A stretch of DNA of 64,000 nt from Epiperipatus broadwayi (lineage: Eukaryota > Onychophora > Udeonychophora > Euonychophora > Peripatidae), in assembly GCA_028023455.1 (NCBI GenBank), contig JAQFVV010006215.1, positions 10,375,950 to 10,439,949 on the forward strand, in the 5' to 3' direction. Shown here piece after piece: positions 9,004 through 20,049 of the stretch. The notes under the pieces were generated by a model. The model saw only the letters and a list, made by a program, of their open reading frames with translations. It made no database searches and was not told where the DNA came from. The translations under genes were made by a program, and so were the position numbers. Positions within the stretch are counted from its first letter, which is position 1, and every line of letters begins with the position of its first letter.

Positions 9004-11068
9004 TGTTACAAATTTTTTTTTTTCTTTTTAAAGTACAAGTTCATTTTTTTTTAAAAAAACTTCAATTTTAATAATGTTCTAATCGTTCCAAATGCTTTAA
9101 ACTCGTTATGCATTATTTTTTTTTTTTACTGTTGCTCCTTTTGTTCTCATAAGAAAATGATAAACTAATATAATTTCAATGTAAAAAGATTATTAATAAT
9201 ATCTCGGGTTTTTTTTTTCTGTGACAATCAAAGATTATCTTGAACTTTTCATATTGTATTCTATTCAGATATTACTCGCATTTATTATGATATCCATTTT
9301 TACCGGTCCACTATTAGGCTTTAGTCTTCTCATTATTTTTATGTACTCTTTATCAAGGTTATCATTTAAGATAGAGCATTTCACACCTTCTCTTAAACTA
9401 TAGACAGACACATGATCTTCAATATATGTTTTATATTTTCAAATAAGCTAATGTTTATTTCATTAATTTATTCAACTCTTTATACTTCTGTACATATTTA
9501 TTCTTTATTAATTGTCTTCAGTGATTAGCTGATTTCTTACACTTATCTTTTTTTTTTTTCATTTACAATTTTAATAAATATATTCCTCATTTTCTGAGCA
9601 GATTGCTATGATTGATTACAAGTATAAATACTATCCTCAGTTAAAATTTTCCTTTTGCATTTGTCTTGTCATCCATACATCATTCTAACTTTTTATCCTT
9701 CATTTACTATATATGTAATTCATCATCAAATTGTATTATAAATGAAAGTGTTATGAAAACCAATAACGATCTATTTATATCTTTTATATCGTCAAAATTT
9801 TCATTCAAGCAAACTTTTATGTTTTCTGATAATACTAGGTCCATTTCTCCATATGAAAATCTTTTCGTTATTATTCATTACTACTTTAGTTTTAATTATC
9901 TTTAAAAATATATACTCAACTCTATTAGAAATAATTTTTTTTTTATTCATCCATTGATTCTGACTTAATCTTGTCCAATTATTATGATAGCCACGACACA
10001 TAAATATTTCATTTTGCATATTCATTAAATTATGTATTAACATTATAGTCATGGTGTATTCCTTAAGTTCAAGTCATATTTGACAACACTTTAGCACAAA
10101 CATATAACTTTTTCCTTTCATTGTCTCAATATTTTTTTCCAATATAATGACTCCAAGACTTATTAATTGTTGAGTTAGCCAGCAGAGATTTACTTTGTTT
10201 TATCCTTTCATGATAACGAAAAATCTTATAATATAAAGTTTGAAATCCTTAAGTAGATCATAATTAATTACTTGTTTTTAAGATGATAATAAGATTTAAA
10301 AAATATAAGCAAACTTTTAGAAACAAACCAAGTTATTTCTTCTCCCAATCTGTAATTTTTTTTCCCTCCTCCGATTTTTTTCTTACAAAAAACCTCATCT
10401 GCATTTTGTTAATTTATTCCAAATTGCGATTTCCCATTGGTTGGTTCTTGCATTCACTAGTTACATGTAGTTTAACTATTTTTAAAACAAATATCTGTTT
10501 AAACTATTATAAATAAATACTTTTCGTGAACTGAATAAAAATATCATTTACTTTAAATCAATGTAGGTCATTTTGATTTTATTTTTCTATAGACTAGATG
10601 CGAGATTACTTTTATGAAATCTTAATTACAAAATTTAAAACATAAATATTAATTATTTATTTTAGAGAATATATTAAGATTACACTGGAAATAATAATTG
10701 CTTTATACTATTAAATGCGCATAGATATGACTACCCATCTCTCTCATGCATATTTTTATTTATAAGACCAGATTTGAACTTCCCTATAATTTTAAATATT
10801 ATTAAACAATTTATTATTAACAGACATTACTAAACTATCCATTAGTATATTTTATCTTATATATATATTTAAAATAAATACTTTAACAAGATTTAGCATT
10901 TATATTACTTTAAATTAACTAATCTCAGCTTCAAACCCTCTGATAATTAAAATGATTTATTTTTCATAGTTTTAATAAGTAAATATTTTTGATTTTATAA
11001 AATTCAAAATTATACATCTTCAAATTTATTTCCAATTTTTTTTATGATGGAGTGTACCAATACAAAGA
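9004..11068. other. AT-rich non-coding stretch, no gene seen
   Basis: Several short reading frames exist, but none shows a recognisable domain or codon pattern different from the background. T-rich and A-rich tracts abound. Nothing was supported as a gene, RNA or mobile element. Confidence 0.45.
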
Positions 11069-11198
11069 GCACAATATGTCAATCATTGGTGGTCGAGAGG
11101 CCAGCGACAGCTGCTTTACAAGCAGTTGTTCCAAGTTAGCGGGTACGCTTCCCGGCCGATGCTATGACACATGAGAAAAAAAAAAGGGCACAATATAT
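11069..11198 (+). mobile_element. minimal tRNA-Val-derived SINE, full length
   Basis: The insert (11080-11187) is a tRNA-like sequence followed by CTATGACACATGAG and an A-rich tail. CATTGG (11084-11089) pairs with CCGATG (11156-11161) as an acceptor stem. TGGTCGAGAGG fits the A box, and GGGTACGCTTCCC fits the B box region. The anticodon arm GCTGC/GCAGT closes a 7-base loop TTTACAA with anticodon TAC (valine). A direct repeat GCACAATATGT / GCACAATATAT flanks it (11069-11079, 11188-11198). Lack of a normal acceptor end, presence of an A-tail and target duplication argue against a functional tRNA gene. Confidence 0.75.
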
Positions 11199-11519
11199 AC
11201 ATATTAACTTGATAATCATCATATATTTGATATATAAACATATCTATTTGTACATCTTCACAAATATATATAAAATCATCTATCCACATGTAGAATATTA
11301 TATAAATCTACACATATATACATGCACTGTATTACTTAATTCTCAATTAAATGACCAATTATTAATTAATTATAGCCATCTTTTGTATATATTTATACCT
11401 TTTTCAAAATTATATTTAATGGAATTTTAGACTTTTCTTTAGTTAGAGCCTTTAATATAATAGATTGATTTATGTTTTTTGCCATTATATTTTGTAGCTA
11501 TACATTAAATAATTATTCT

Positions 11520-12450
11520 ATTAAGTACTTTTCCACTTTCTATTGTTGCTTTTCTTGTGTTTATATTAAACCAATTAATTTTATAAACTATATCTTATTT
11601 ATTCTTTCTTTTAAAATTAGATATCAATCTTTTTAGTTTTTTGCTGTTTGATTTTTTTTTACTGTTTGACTATTCGGTATTTATTTATGTCTTTATTTAT
11701 GTGATTTTTATTTTTTATTAATATTTTATAAGCCATTAGAGAATATTTATAAAAATGTTATCCTTTTATTATTCTTAAAAATAATTTTTTATTATTATTA
11801 AAGAGTTTTTAACAGTTTTAGAATTGTGTTTATACTTTTTATACACTTCAGTAAACAGGTGTTTTTTTTTAAAAAAAAATCTAATTAAATCATAAAAAGT
11901 GATAAATATAATATTGATATAAATATAGATATATTACAAAAAATACAGTTTATTGAAGTATATAAAAAATATAGATATAATCCCAAACTGTTAAAATGAT
12001 ACCCTTTAATAATAGCATAAATATATAGCAAATAATAATAGCTCTATTCTAAGGATAATAAATGGTTAAAAATTTTATATTCTTTAATGATTTATAAAAC
12101 ACTAGTAAAAAATGAAAACAATATAAATAAAGGCATAAATATTGGATAATCAAGCAGTAAAAAATTAGAAATATATCTAATTCTAAAATCAAAGATGAGA
12201 TAGAAAATATAAGAGTTTTAGTTCATAAAACAAAATAATGGAAATTATGATATACTTTATTGTGGATATACAGTAAAACAACTAGAAGAAAGAGCAAAAT
12301 AATATAATAGAACAATTATAAGAAGAAATAATTAATCAGCAATATATGTTCACTATTTAACATATGTTCACAAAATATATTGTCAAAAAATCTTAAAACA
12401 TTACATTATATTAAAGATGCTAACAGAGGATAAACCTATGAGACAAATTA
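11520..12450. mobile_element. palindromic Penelope-like element fragment (type B)
   Basis: 11645-11865 and 11940-12170 are imperfect inverted copies meeting near 11890, and homology continues outward to about 11520 and 12320. In the right arm on the + strand, 12239-12440 can be read as a decayed GIY-YIG nuclease end (YCGYTVKQLEERAK, then SAIYVHYLTYVH), the C-terminal domain of Penelope-like reverse transcriptases. The left arm holds the same region on the - strand. Stops and frame breaks are frequent. The 14.85-18.79 kb locus has the same head-to-head layout. Confidence 0.45.
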
Positions 12451-13842
12451 TATTAAATGTAACAGAAAAATATATATATATATTAATAATTGGTCATAAT
12501 TTGAAAATCATGTAATACATGTGCATGTGTTTAGATTTGTGTAATGTTTTAGATTTGCAAAATGTTCTATATGAAGCGAATTAATTGTATACACATCTGT
12601 GCAATAGTTACCTTATTCATTTATAAATAAGTGTATATGATTATAAAGAAAAGATACAATATATACATATCTATATTAATGATAAGTTATAATAATATGA
12701 ACTATAAGAAAAATGTCATTATTTTTAGCTTATCTTATATTTATATGCGTATAACAACAATATATATATATATTATTGCTATATAATGTATATAATTGAT
12801 TTATGAGAAATGAGAAAGAAAAAAAAAAGCTGTAGTTAAAAAAAAAAAAATCTTGACATTGCTATGATATAATGGGTTGTAAAAGCTCAGAATTGTATAT
12901 ACAGTATATATATATATGTTAGACGAGAACGGCAATAAAAGAGATTTTTTATTATTAAATAATACAATATTTTTTGTTATATAATCTTATTCAATATTAT
13001 TTATTTTCATTTTTTGATGATTTGTAATATAATTTATATTATTATTAATATTTATATAATTATTAATTGTTGGTCACCAATTTTTTTAAATTTATTTTTG
13101 ATTTTAGTCTGTACTAAAAAAATTTTTTTTTTTTAATTTTCTTCTTAATTTATTTTTAGTATAACATAATTTTGATATTTTTATTAAATGAGTCCTCTTT
13201 ATATTTGTAAAAATAAGGATTTTTTTTAAAATCAAGTTTATGTTGTTATAATCTTTATTGAATTTTGTTATTCTTCTCTATGAATATTATTTGTTTTTGA
13301 TATTTTCTAAATGTTATTCATAAATGAAATCTCTGTTATCTTCATTTAATTATTTATTATGTTTTGTCTTTTTATTTACTTTTTTGATATTTATTTTGTT
13401 TATATTACTAATTATTTATTACCTTTTTTTTATTATTTGTTCTTATTTCTATGTATTTCATATTTTTAATTTTTTAAAAATATAATTTGAAATCATTGTT
13501 CATATTTTTATCTTTATGTTCTTGGATTATTGTTTTTTTGTAAATTAAATTATTATTTTCTTTATTTCTTCCTCATTATGTTGTCACAAAAATACATCTC
13601 ACTTTCTTTATGTCAGTATTTAATATTGGCAATAATTCATCATCTGAGTAGTTTTTTGTGTGTGTATGCTTTTTCCAAGATTATAAAACTTTTTATTAGA
13701 AAATTTAATATTTATATAATCCTTGACAAACTTAAAAAAAAAAAAAAGATATGCTTTGATATATATTCTAGTGGTGTTATATCTCTTGCTTTACTTTTTT
13801 AATTGTTTATGATTAATAAATGTTTCTTGGAAAATGAAAAAT
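12451..13842. other. AT-rich upstream/intron sequence, no gene seen
   Basis: Low-complexity TA runs occur (12466-12484, 12760-12775, 12904-12918). No coding sequence was recognised up to the acceptor of the first exon. Confidence 0.45.
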
Positions 13843-13868
13843 TATTATTATTATTATTATTATTATTT
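13843..13868. repeat. ATT microsatellite
   Basis: About eight ATT triplets in a row just upstream of the splice acceptor at 13871-13872. Because the run also serves as the T-rich tract before the acceptor, length changes here could affect splicing. Confidence 0.9.
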
Positions 13869-13872
13869 TTAG

Positions 13873-13966
13873 ATTGGTGTCACTGTTGAAGCTAAACATC
13901 CTGATACTGGACTATATTCAGAATCTGTCATTAATAAATTGACAGACTGTAGTCTTTATACAGTTG
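13873..13966 (+). CDS. ARID4: ARID4-like protein, exon (end of Tudor region)
   Basis: This 94 bp exon is flanked by TTTTTAG and GTAAAT. It encodes IGVTVEAKHPDTGLYSESV followed by INKLTDCSLYTV, and leaves one base (G) that joins TA of the next exon to give valine, so that SLYTV runs into VFDDGDE. This matches the second Tudor-like unit of vertebrate ARID4A/ARID4B (YTVVFDDGDE there). ARID4 proteins bind RB and the SIN3A-HDAC corepressor and recognise chromatin in the nucleus. The preceding exons (N-terminal start) were not found in 1-13872. The following intron is 30,455 bp and packed with mobile elements. Confidence 0.85.
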
Positions 13967-14319
13967 GTAAATAAAAATTTTCAGTTTTTTTTTTAAATTT
14001 TATATTTGTCTAAATAATAGCTAATGTTAAAAATATTCCAGTTAATCAACTTTTAGAAAAAATAATAATTTTTATTATTATTTAATATTTTCAAAATTAT
14101 TTTTATTGCTTGTGATATGTTTTAAAGATTAAAAATGATATTTTTATTAAAAATGTTAGATGAACTTAAATAATATTTAAATTGAGAATGACATTTGACT
14201 TATAGAAGTAATATAATTTTCTTCTTCCTTTTCCTATGTATTGATTTATACTTTAACATATCATACCATTTACAACCTTCTTAAACACTTTATCAATACT
14301 ATTTATTTATATCAAAACT

Positions 14320-14360
14320 CACAGTTTTGACTGTCCTGCAGTCATCATCATCAAGGTTGT
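14320..14360 (-). ncRNA. PLE-type hammerhead-like motif (degenerate)
   Basis: On the - strand: CTTGATGATGATGACTG, loop CAGGA, CAGTC, AAAACTGTGAG. Stem II GACTG/CAGTC is perfect and the following AAAAC replaces GAAAC. The flanks continue with homology to the 18687-18740 motif and its downstream tail, so it is a separate PLE type B terminus. Confidence 0.45.
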
Positions 14361-14665
14361 AAATAATATGATAAATTTGACTTATAGTTATATGTTGAGC
14401 TATTTCCATCATCTAATTGAACTGTTAAATATTTTTAGAAAAATGCAAACTTTACACCTTTCCAAATAAATTTAAACTATTAATAATAATACACTAGGTA
14501 GAATAAAACACATTTCAGGTTATATTTTTCATCTCTCTTCTTCAATTGTTGGTTTATCTATTGATAGTGTTAGCACAAAGATTGAATCACTAACGTTTAG
14601 ATTCCTGAATTTAAGATGATCAACTACATTGTTCTATCAAAGGCAATAATTATGTTTATTGATGA
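14361..14665 (-). repeat. PLE type A terminal repeat, isolated
   Basis: Contains the family end (GAGCTATTTCCATCATCTAA, then AATTGAACTGTTAAATA) followed by the tRNA-like block on the - strand at 14581-14640. The same block occurs next to PLE coding remnants at 22.06-22.32, 48.25-48.47, 49.2-49.47 and 58.0-58.3 kb. Here no coding remnant is attached, so it is probably a solo terminal repeat beside a type B terminus. Confidence 0.45.
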
Positions 14666-14910
14666 GGGTACTCTTGCTCTTTATTTTTATTTTTTTAAAA
14701 GCATTTTCTAAACATTATTGTCATTTTGTTTTTAAGTAAATATATATATACTAATATGTATAAATATATTACGAAATTTTATATGGAATAGTAGTTATTT
14801 TAATTATTTTTATTTAGAAGATAATGTTGAAATAAGTATATTTAACATATAATAACCACATTCAACTCTTTTTACACTTTAAAGCAAAATATATTTACTA
14901 ATTTTACAGT

Positions 14911-14941
14911 TTTGACTGTTCCTAGCAGTCTTCGTTAGATC
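14911..14941 (-). ncRNA. hammerhead-like motif, left arm (core mutated)
   Basis: The - strand reads CTAACGA, A, GACTG, CTAGGAA, CAGTC, AAAAC. Relative to the right-arm copy, the core G of CTGANGA and the G of GAAAC are changed. Stem II is intact. Confidence 0.5.
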
Positions 14942-15568
14942 TACAAAAATTTAAACATTATATCATTACAACCATATTTCATATGTATATCTATTAAATT
15001 GTTACAATTTTAGCAACTTAATTATTAACATCATTTTATTTATAAAACTTACTTTTATATAACTTTAAAATCAACTTTACCCTTTATTTCTATTCTTACT
15101 TATTATCATATTTATATTTATTCACCTTTTTCCATTGCCATAATTTCATAAATTCAATGCAATATTTATTAAATCTTTCTTATATTATTATATTCATATA
15201 TTTAACCTTATTTTACATATTACTATATTCATAAATTTAACCTTATTTTACATTTCACCTATTATCTTAATTTTTAATTTTTTTAATTTTTAATTATCTT
15301 ATTCCATTCCTTAATTCCATTTTACCCATATTTTATTCCTGCTTCTTCCATTTACTTATTTTTTATAAAATTATTTTAATTATTTTAATTCTTATATGTA
15401 TTTTTATTTCTTACTTTATTACCTACTAAAACTTTCTTTCCTCCACCATTTTCTATCCCATCATACACTAATTTTTTATCTATATATAGCTCTCTCTCTA
15501 TTATCTATTATACAAACTACTTATTTATTTTATTTCTTAGTAGTTTTCACTGTTTATTTTATTTATTT

Positions 15569-16664
15569 TTATACTAAGATAGTTTTTAAACCACTTTCTC
15601 TATTAATAGTTGGATTTATCTTCTTTATTAAAATTGCCTCCCTTATTTTTCTATCCCTCCTACTACTTGCATAACTTATCATTCTAATATTCTCTTTTTC
15701 TAGTTTATGACCTTTCTCCATAAAATGCATATATACCAGTGATCCTCTATCATATTTATGTTGTTTTAACCTAGTATATGTTGAATTTTTCATCTCACCA
15801 ACATATTTATTTATAATCCCTTTATTCTTATATTTTCTACATTCTATTTCATAAACCCCATTTATATATTTTTTTCTCCCTAATTATATACCTATTATCT
15901 AAAATATCCATTACATTTTTTCTCTTTTTATTCACTACTTTATATTTAATATCATTTTAAAATTCTTTATTAATTTTTCTAATAATATAAATTCCCCTTA
16001 CTATACTACTATCATTAACTTTTATTCTTATGTATTCCTTCTTTTCTTTTCCCCTCATCCTTTCCCTCTTTTTTATATAACTCTTCTATCTTTTTTATAT
16101 TCTTTTTTATTACCTTTTCTGGATATTCATTTTTCTTAAAATCTTCCTTTATTCTATTTATTTCCTTATCATATTTCTCTCCTTCATCACAATAATATTT
16201 TGCTCTATGTACCTTAGAACTTATAGCTCTAATCTTATGCTTTATATCCATTATTAGAACCCCAATTTACTGCATTTGTAATACCCATTTTTCTATACAC
16301 TTCTGTTCTTACTTCACATCTTTTCTCATAATATTCATTCTTTATCATTATAACTAGATATGCCAGTCTATTATCATTCTTCCATTCTGTTGTAAAGCGC
16401 TAAGCTTTAAATAAATTTAATAACATATAACTTCTTTAACGAGCGTTATAAGCGCATAAGTATTGATATTATTTATTTTATCTATAAATCTTTTTATTTG
16501 TCTCTCACCCCTATTAAATATTAACAGAAAATCATCCACATATCTTTTAATTAATATTGGTGCATTCTCATCCCCTATCATTTGATCTTCCATATCCTGC
16601 ACATATATCTCACTCATTACCCCACTCAATGCATCTCCTATTAACTATTCTTCTTTCTGCTTAT
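15569..16664 (-). pseudogene. PLE reverse transcriptase/GIY-YIG, left arm
   Basis: Read on the - strand: the reverse transcriptase segment has GALSGV-type and EIYVQDMEDQ motifs and the catalytic YVDD box (KRYVDDFLLIFNRGERQ, 16500-16560). The frame is broken by a ~65 bp insertion near 16400-16468. It resumes at about 16250 with a lysine-rich linker and ends with a GIY-YIG domain (GSLVYMHFMEKGHKLEK, SYASSRRDRKIREAILIKK, NPTINRESGLKTILV at the C-terminus). This is the order known for Penelope-like elements. Frameshifts and missing N-terminal parts make it non-functional as it stands. Confidence 0.7.
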
Positions 16665-16694
16665 AAAGACATAACTTTTGAATTTAATGAAAGG

Positions 16695-17715
16695 TTTTAT
16701 AAACAGAAAGAAGAATTGTTAATAAGAGGTGCATTGAGTGGGGTATTGAGTGAGATATATATGCAGGATATGGAACATCAAATGATAGGGGATGAGAATG
16801 TATCAATATTAATTAAAAGATATATGGATGATTTTCTGTTAATATTTAATAGGGGTGAGAGATAAATAAAATAGATAAGAAGATACATTTTACACCAGAA
16901 TGGGAGAATGATAATAGATTGGCATATCTAGATATAATGATAAAGAAGGAATATTATGAGAAAAGATGTGAAATAAACACAGAAGTGTATAGGAAAATGG
17001 GTATTACAAATGCAGTGAATTGGGGTTCTAATATGGATATAAAGCATAAGATTAGTGCTATAAGTTCTAAGATATATAGAGCAAAATATTGTGATGAAGG
17101 AGAGGAATATGATAAGGAAATAAATAGAATAAAGGAAGATTTTAAGAAAAATGAATATCCAGAAAAGGTAATAAAAAAGAATGTAAAAAAGATAGAAGAG
17201 ATATATAAAAAAGAGGGAAAGGGTGAAGGGAAAAGAAAAAAATGAATACACAGGAATAAAAGTTAATGATAGTAGTATAGTAAGAGGAATTAATAATATT
17301 ATTAGAAAAATTAATAAAGAATTTTAAAATGATATTAAATATAAAGTAGTGAATAAAAGGAGAAAAAATGTAATGGATATTTTAGATAATAGGTATATTA
17401 TTGGAGAGAAGAAATATATAAATGGGGTTTATGAGATAGTATGTAGAAAATGTAAAGATAAAGGGATTACAAATAAATATGTTGGTGAGACGAAAAATTT
17501 AACCTCTACTAAGTTAAAACAACATAAATATGATAAGAGGATCACCAGTTTACATGCATTTTATGGAGACAGGTCATAAACTAGAAAAAAAGAATATTAG
17601 AATGATAAGTTATGCAAGTAGTAGGAGGGATAGAAAAATAAAGGAGGCAATTTTAATAAAGAAGATAAATCCAACTATTAATAAAGAAAGTGGTTTAAAA
17701 ACTATTTTAGTATAA
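16695..17715 (+). pseudogene. PLE reverse transcriptase/GIY-YIG, right arm
   Basis: The + strand starts just right of the palindrome centre with FEFNERFYKQKEELLIRGAL, then SEIYMQDMEHQ and YMDD (KRYMDDFLLIFNRGER). Met replaces Val in the second YVDD position, a tolerated change in some reverse transcriptases. After a short break comes DNRLAYLDIMIKKEYYEKR, a basic linker and IYEIVCRKCKDKG-like and YVGETKNLTSTKLKQHK sequence (GIY-YIG: YVGET is the YIG part, here with a cysteine pair as in PLEs). The C-terminus NPTINKESGLKTILV is reached after a frameshift near 17530-17575. It is the better preserved arm but still interrupted. Confidence 0.75.
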
Positions 17716-17799
17716 AAATAAATAAAATAAACAGTGAAAACTAATAAGAAATAAAATAAATAAGTAGTTTGTATAATAGATAATAGAGAGAGAGAGCTA

Positions 17800-18196
17800 C
17801 AAAAGAATATACATGTAAATGGAAAAATATGGGTGATTTATTTTGTAAATTATGTAAGGAAGGAATAAAAAATATTAGGCATTTGTTAATTGAATGTAAA
17901 TGTTTGAAAACAGAAAGGATACATATAATAAGTTGTGGAAAAATAAATATAAAAAGAGTGATTATACAGAAAGTGAATTATTGTTTTTTATGCTGGGTTT
18001 GGGAAAAGATAAGGGGGATTTAGATATAAAGGTTATAGAGTTGACAAAGATTATGTTGTGGAAATGGGATAGAGCAGATTATGGGAAAATTTAGAGTGGG
18101 AAATGTAAAATAAAGTGGTTAACAGGTTTATCTGGGCATAATTGTTGAGATATTCTTGACTTCGTTTAAGGAGAAGCCATAATACATCACATCAAT
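17800..18196 (+). pseudogene. LINE C-terminal zinc-finger fragment inside the right PLE arm
   Basis: This segment is absent from the left arm, where the flanking sequences join directly near 15480. It encodes DLFCKLCKEGIKNIRHLLIE followed by CKCLKTER: a C-x2-C ... H-x4-C pattern like the zinc finger at the C-terminus of several non-LTR reverse transcriptases. A second overlapping frame (17900-18094) continues with LWKWDRADYGKI. Either it was inserted in the right arm or deleted from the left. It could also be a genuine PLE 3' module; family comparison would decide. Confidence 0.4.
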
Positions 18197-18686
18197 TAGT
18201 GTGTATGATGGGATAGAAAGTGGTGGAGGAAAGAAAGTTTTAATAGATAATAAGGTAAGAAATAAAAATACATATAAGAATTAAAATAATTTTATAAAAA
18301 ATAAGTAAATGGAAGAAGCAGGAATAAAACATGGGTAAAATGGAATTAAGGAATGGAATAAGATAATTAAAAATTAAAAAAATTAAAAATTAAGATAATA
18401 GGTGAAATGTAAAATAAGGTTAAATTTATGAATATAGTAATATAAGAAAGATTTCATAAATATTACATTGAATTTATAAAATTATGGCAAAGGAAAAAGG
18501 TGAGTAAATATAAATATGATAATAATTAAGAATAGAAATAAAGGGTAAAGTTGATTTTAAAGTTATATAATAGTAAGTTTTATAAATAAAATGATGTTAA
18601 TAATTAAGTTGCTAAAATTGTAACAATTTAATAGATATATGTGTGAAATATGGTTGTATTGATATAATGTTTAAATTTTTGTAGAT

Positions 18687-18740
18687 CTGACGAAGACTGT
18701 TAGGAACAGTCGAAACTGTAAAATTAGTAAATATATCTTG
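18687..18740 (+). ncRNA. PLE hammerhead-like motif, best preserved
   Basis: CTGACGA (18687-18693) matches the CTGANGA core exactly. GACTG (18695-18699) and CAGTC (18707-18711) form a 5 bp stem II around TTAGGAA, and GAAAC (18712-18716) follows. ACT (18715-18717) can pair with AGT (18726-18728) as a short stem III before the expected cleavage point. One extra A sits between core and stem II, and stem I is weak, so activity is uncertain. Hammerheads in the terminal repeats of Penelope-like elements are established knowledge. Confidence 0.6.
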
Positions 18741-18787
18741 CTTTAAAGTGTAAAAATAAGTCTAATGTGGTTATTATATGTTATATA

Positions 18788-20049
18788 TTAGAACAGCAAA
18801 AATAAAGAAGGAAAGCGAAAGAGAAACTATTGAAGATAAGTATATTTAACAATGCTGATAGGGTTGTAATTTCCCTGATAATGAACACTATGAAAGTTGC
18901 AAAAACTTTTCTTGTATTTAAATAAAGTTAGAACAAAACAGAATTATCTTTGCGAACTGTGGCATTTATCCAATAATGTATCAAATCATGTATATTACAA
19001 ACCAAGATAAAATATTATTTTAGAAATATAAAAGATTCAGAAAATAAAAAAATAGTAATTTTCCTTAATTTCCTATTTAGAAGAAATGGTAATCATGTAA
19101 TGATTAGAAAACAGGGTTCATAGTATACTATTATCATTTTTACTAGCTATGGCAATAAATAAATCGATAATCCTAATTTTATACCTCATTAATAATGAAC
19201 TTATGATAGCGAATATAGCATTTGATTTATACAGAAGTCTTGTTACAAAATCAGCATCGGTTATCGCAAAAAGATAAAAGGATGCTATATTTTATGTCCT
19301 ATTTACTGTATTATGCCATTTATTAATGAAGGCAAAAAAATTAATTGTACAATTGCAAGTAAAACATGAAATGAAAATTGATTGTGATAGTACATATGTC
19401 AAAGTTTTCAATAAAATTTTAAAGAACTTCATGAAGAAAATCCTAATTCTTCTACTTCACTTTCTTCTGGCCTTTTATTCAACCCAAAATATCTTCAATA
19501 AGAAACAAATTTGTCTTGGAAAACAAAAATAAAGTTTTGCTCTTTATTGATGATGAGGTACAAAGTGAATAAGAGCCAAAGAATATAATTTCTGAAAATA
19601 ATATTTTGCTAAAAGCAAGATTTATTTCATAATTAAATAATTGATGCAAGAGATTATGGCAGTATAGAAACTTTGTTGCATTTTTTTTTTTTTAATTATG
19701 TTTTTGTATTAAAACAAAATCTTGTGACGAACTCTTTGTGTATTATATATTTTTATTTTATATCATTTTCTTTGACCCAAAATTCTCCTGAAATATATTT
19801 CATAAGTAATTAATTGGATAAGGGAAGTGAAAATAAAGTTTTACCTTGAATTGATGATGGGATCTGAATCACAGCTGCTTGAGTCAGACAGTTGTTTTGC
19901 CAACTTTTCTCTAATTGTCATTTCTCTCTGCAACATTTTGTCATACAGCACTCTCAAAGTTAATACTAATTAATTTATTACTTATTATAGTCATATGAGC
20001 AACTTGTTTAATTTTTTTTCTTTTTTCACCTCTGTTCATTATCTCGTGT
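18788..20049. other. AT-rich intron sequence, no gene seen
   Basis: At 18865-18920, CCTGATAATGAACACTATGAA precedes GTTGCAAAAACTTTTCTTG and an AATAAAG, which looks like an eroded PLE tail with a hammerhead-like remnant. Otherwise nothing was recognised. Confidence 0.4.

Larger units (their letters stand above)
14850..18787. mobile_element. head-to-head palindrome of two Penelope-like elements (type B)
   Basis: The left arm (14850-16664) and right arm (16695-18787) are inverted copies around a ~30 bp centre. Both contain, in order outward from the centre, the reverse transcriptase core, a lysine-rich stretch, a GIY-YIG endonuclease, an untranslated tail and a hammerhead-like motif. The outer ends match: AACATATAATAACCACATT on the left against AATGTGGTTATTATATGTT on the right. 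The right arm has an extra ~400 bp (17800-18196) with LINE-like coding content. The left arm has an extra ~65 bp (about 16400-16468) in the reverse transcriptase. PLE copies are known to be arranged in partial tandem or inverted fashion; arms this long and symmetrical are notable. Confidence 0.75.

Noticed and set aside
9221-10052. short membrane-like frames on both strands
   Set aside because: T-rich DNA yields hydrophobic frames in all phases; no consistent frame, start context or domain.
11084-11161. functional tRNA-Val gene
   Set aside because: A-tail, target duplication, odd variable region and a truncated second copy with the same 3' end indicate a SINE.
11164-11430. 88-codon open frame after the SINE
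   Set aside because: Low-complexity Ile/Tyr/Asn-rich translation of AT-rich DNA starting inside the SINE 3' tail; no similarity.
1-13872. upstream ARID4 exons
   Set aside because: I looked for the N-terminal Tudor segment with AKYRGAFCEA-like coding sequence and found none; it is probably further upstream or too diverged to see by eye.
16928-17251. 107-codon antisense open frame (Phe/Leu/Ile-rich, membrane-like)
   Set aside because: It is the reverse-strand shadow of the lysine-rich PLE linker on the + strand.
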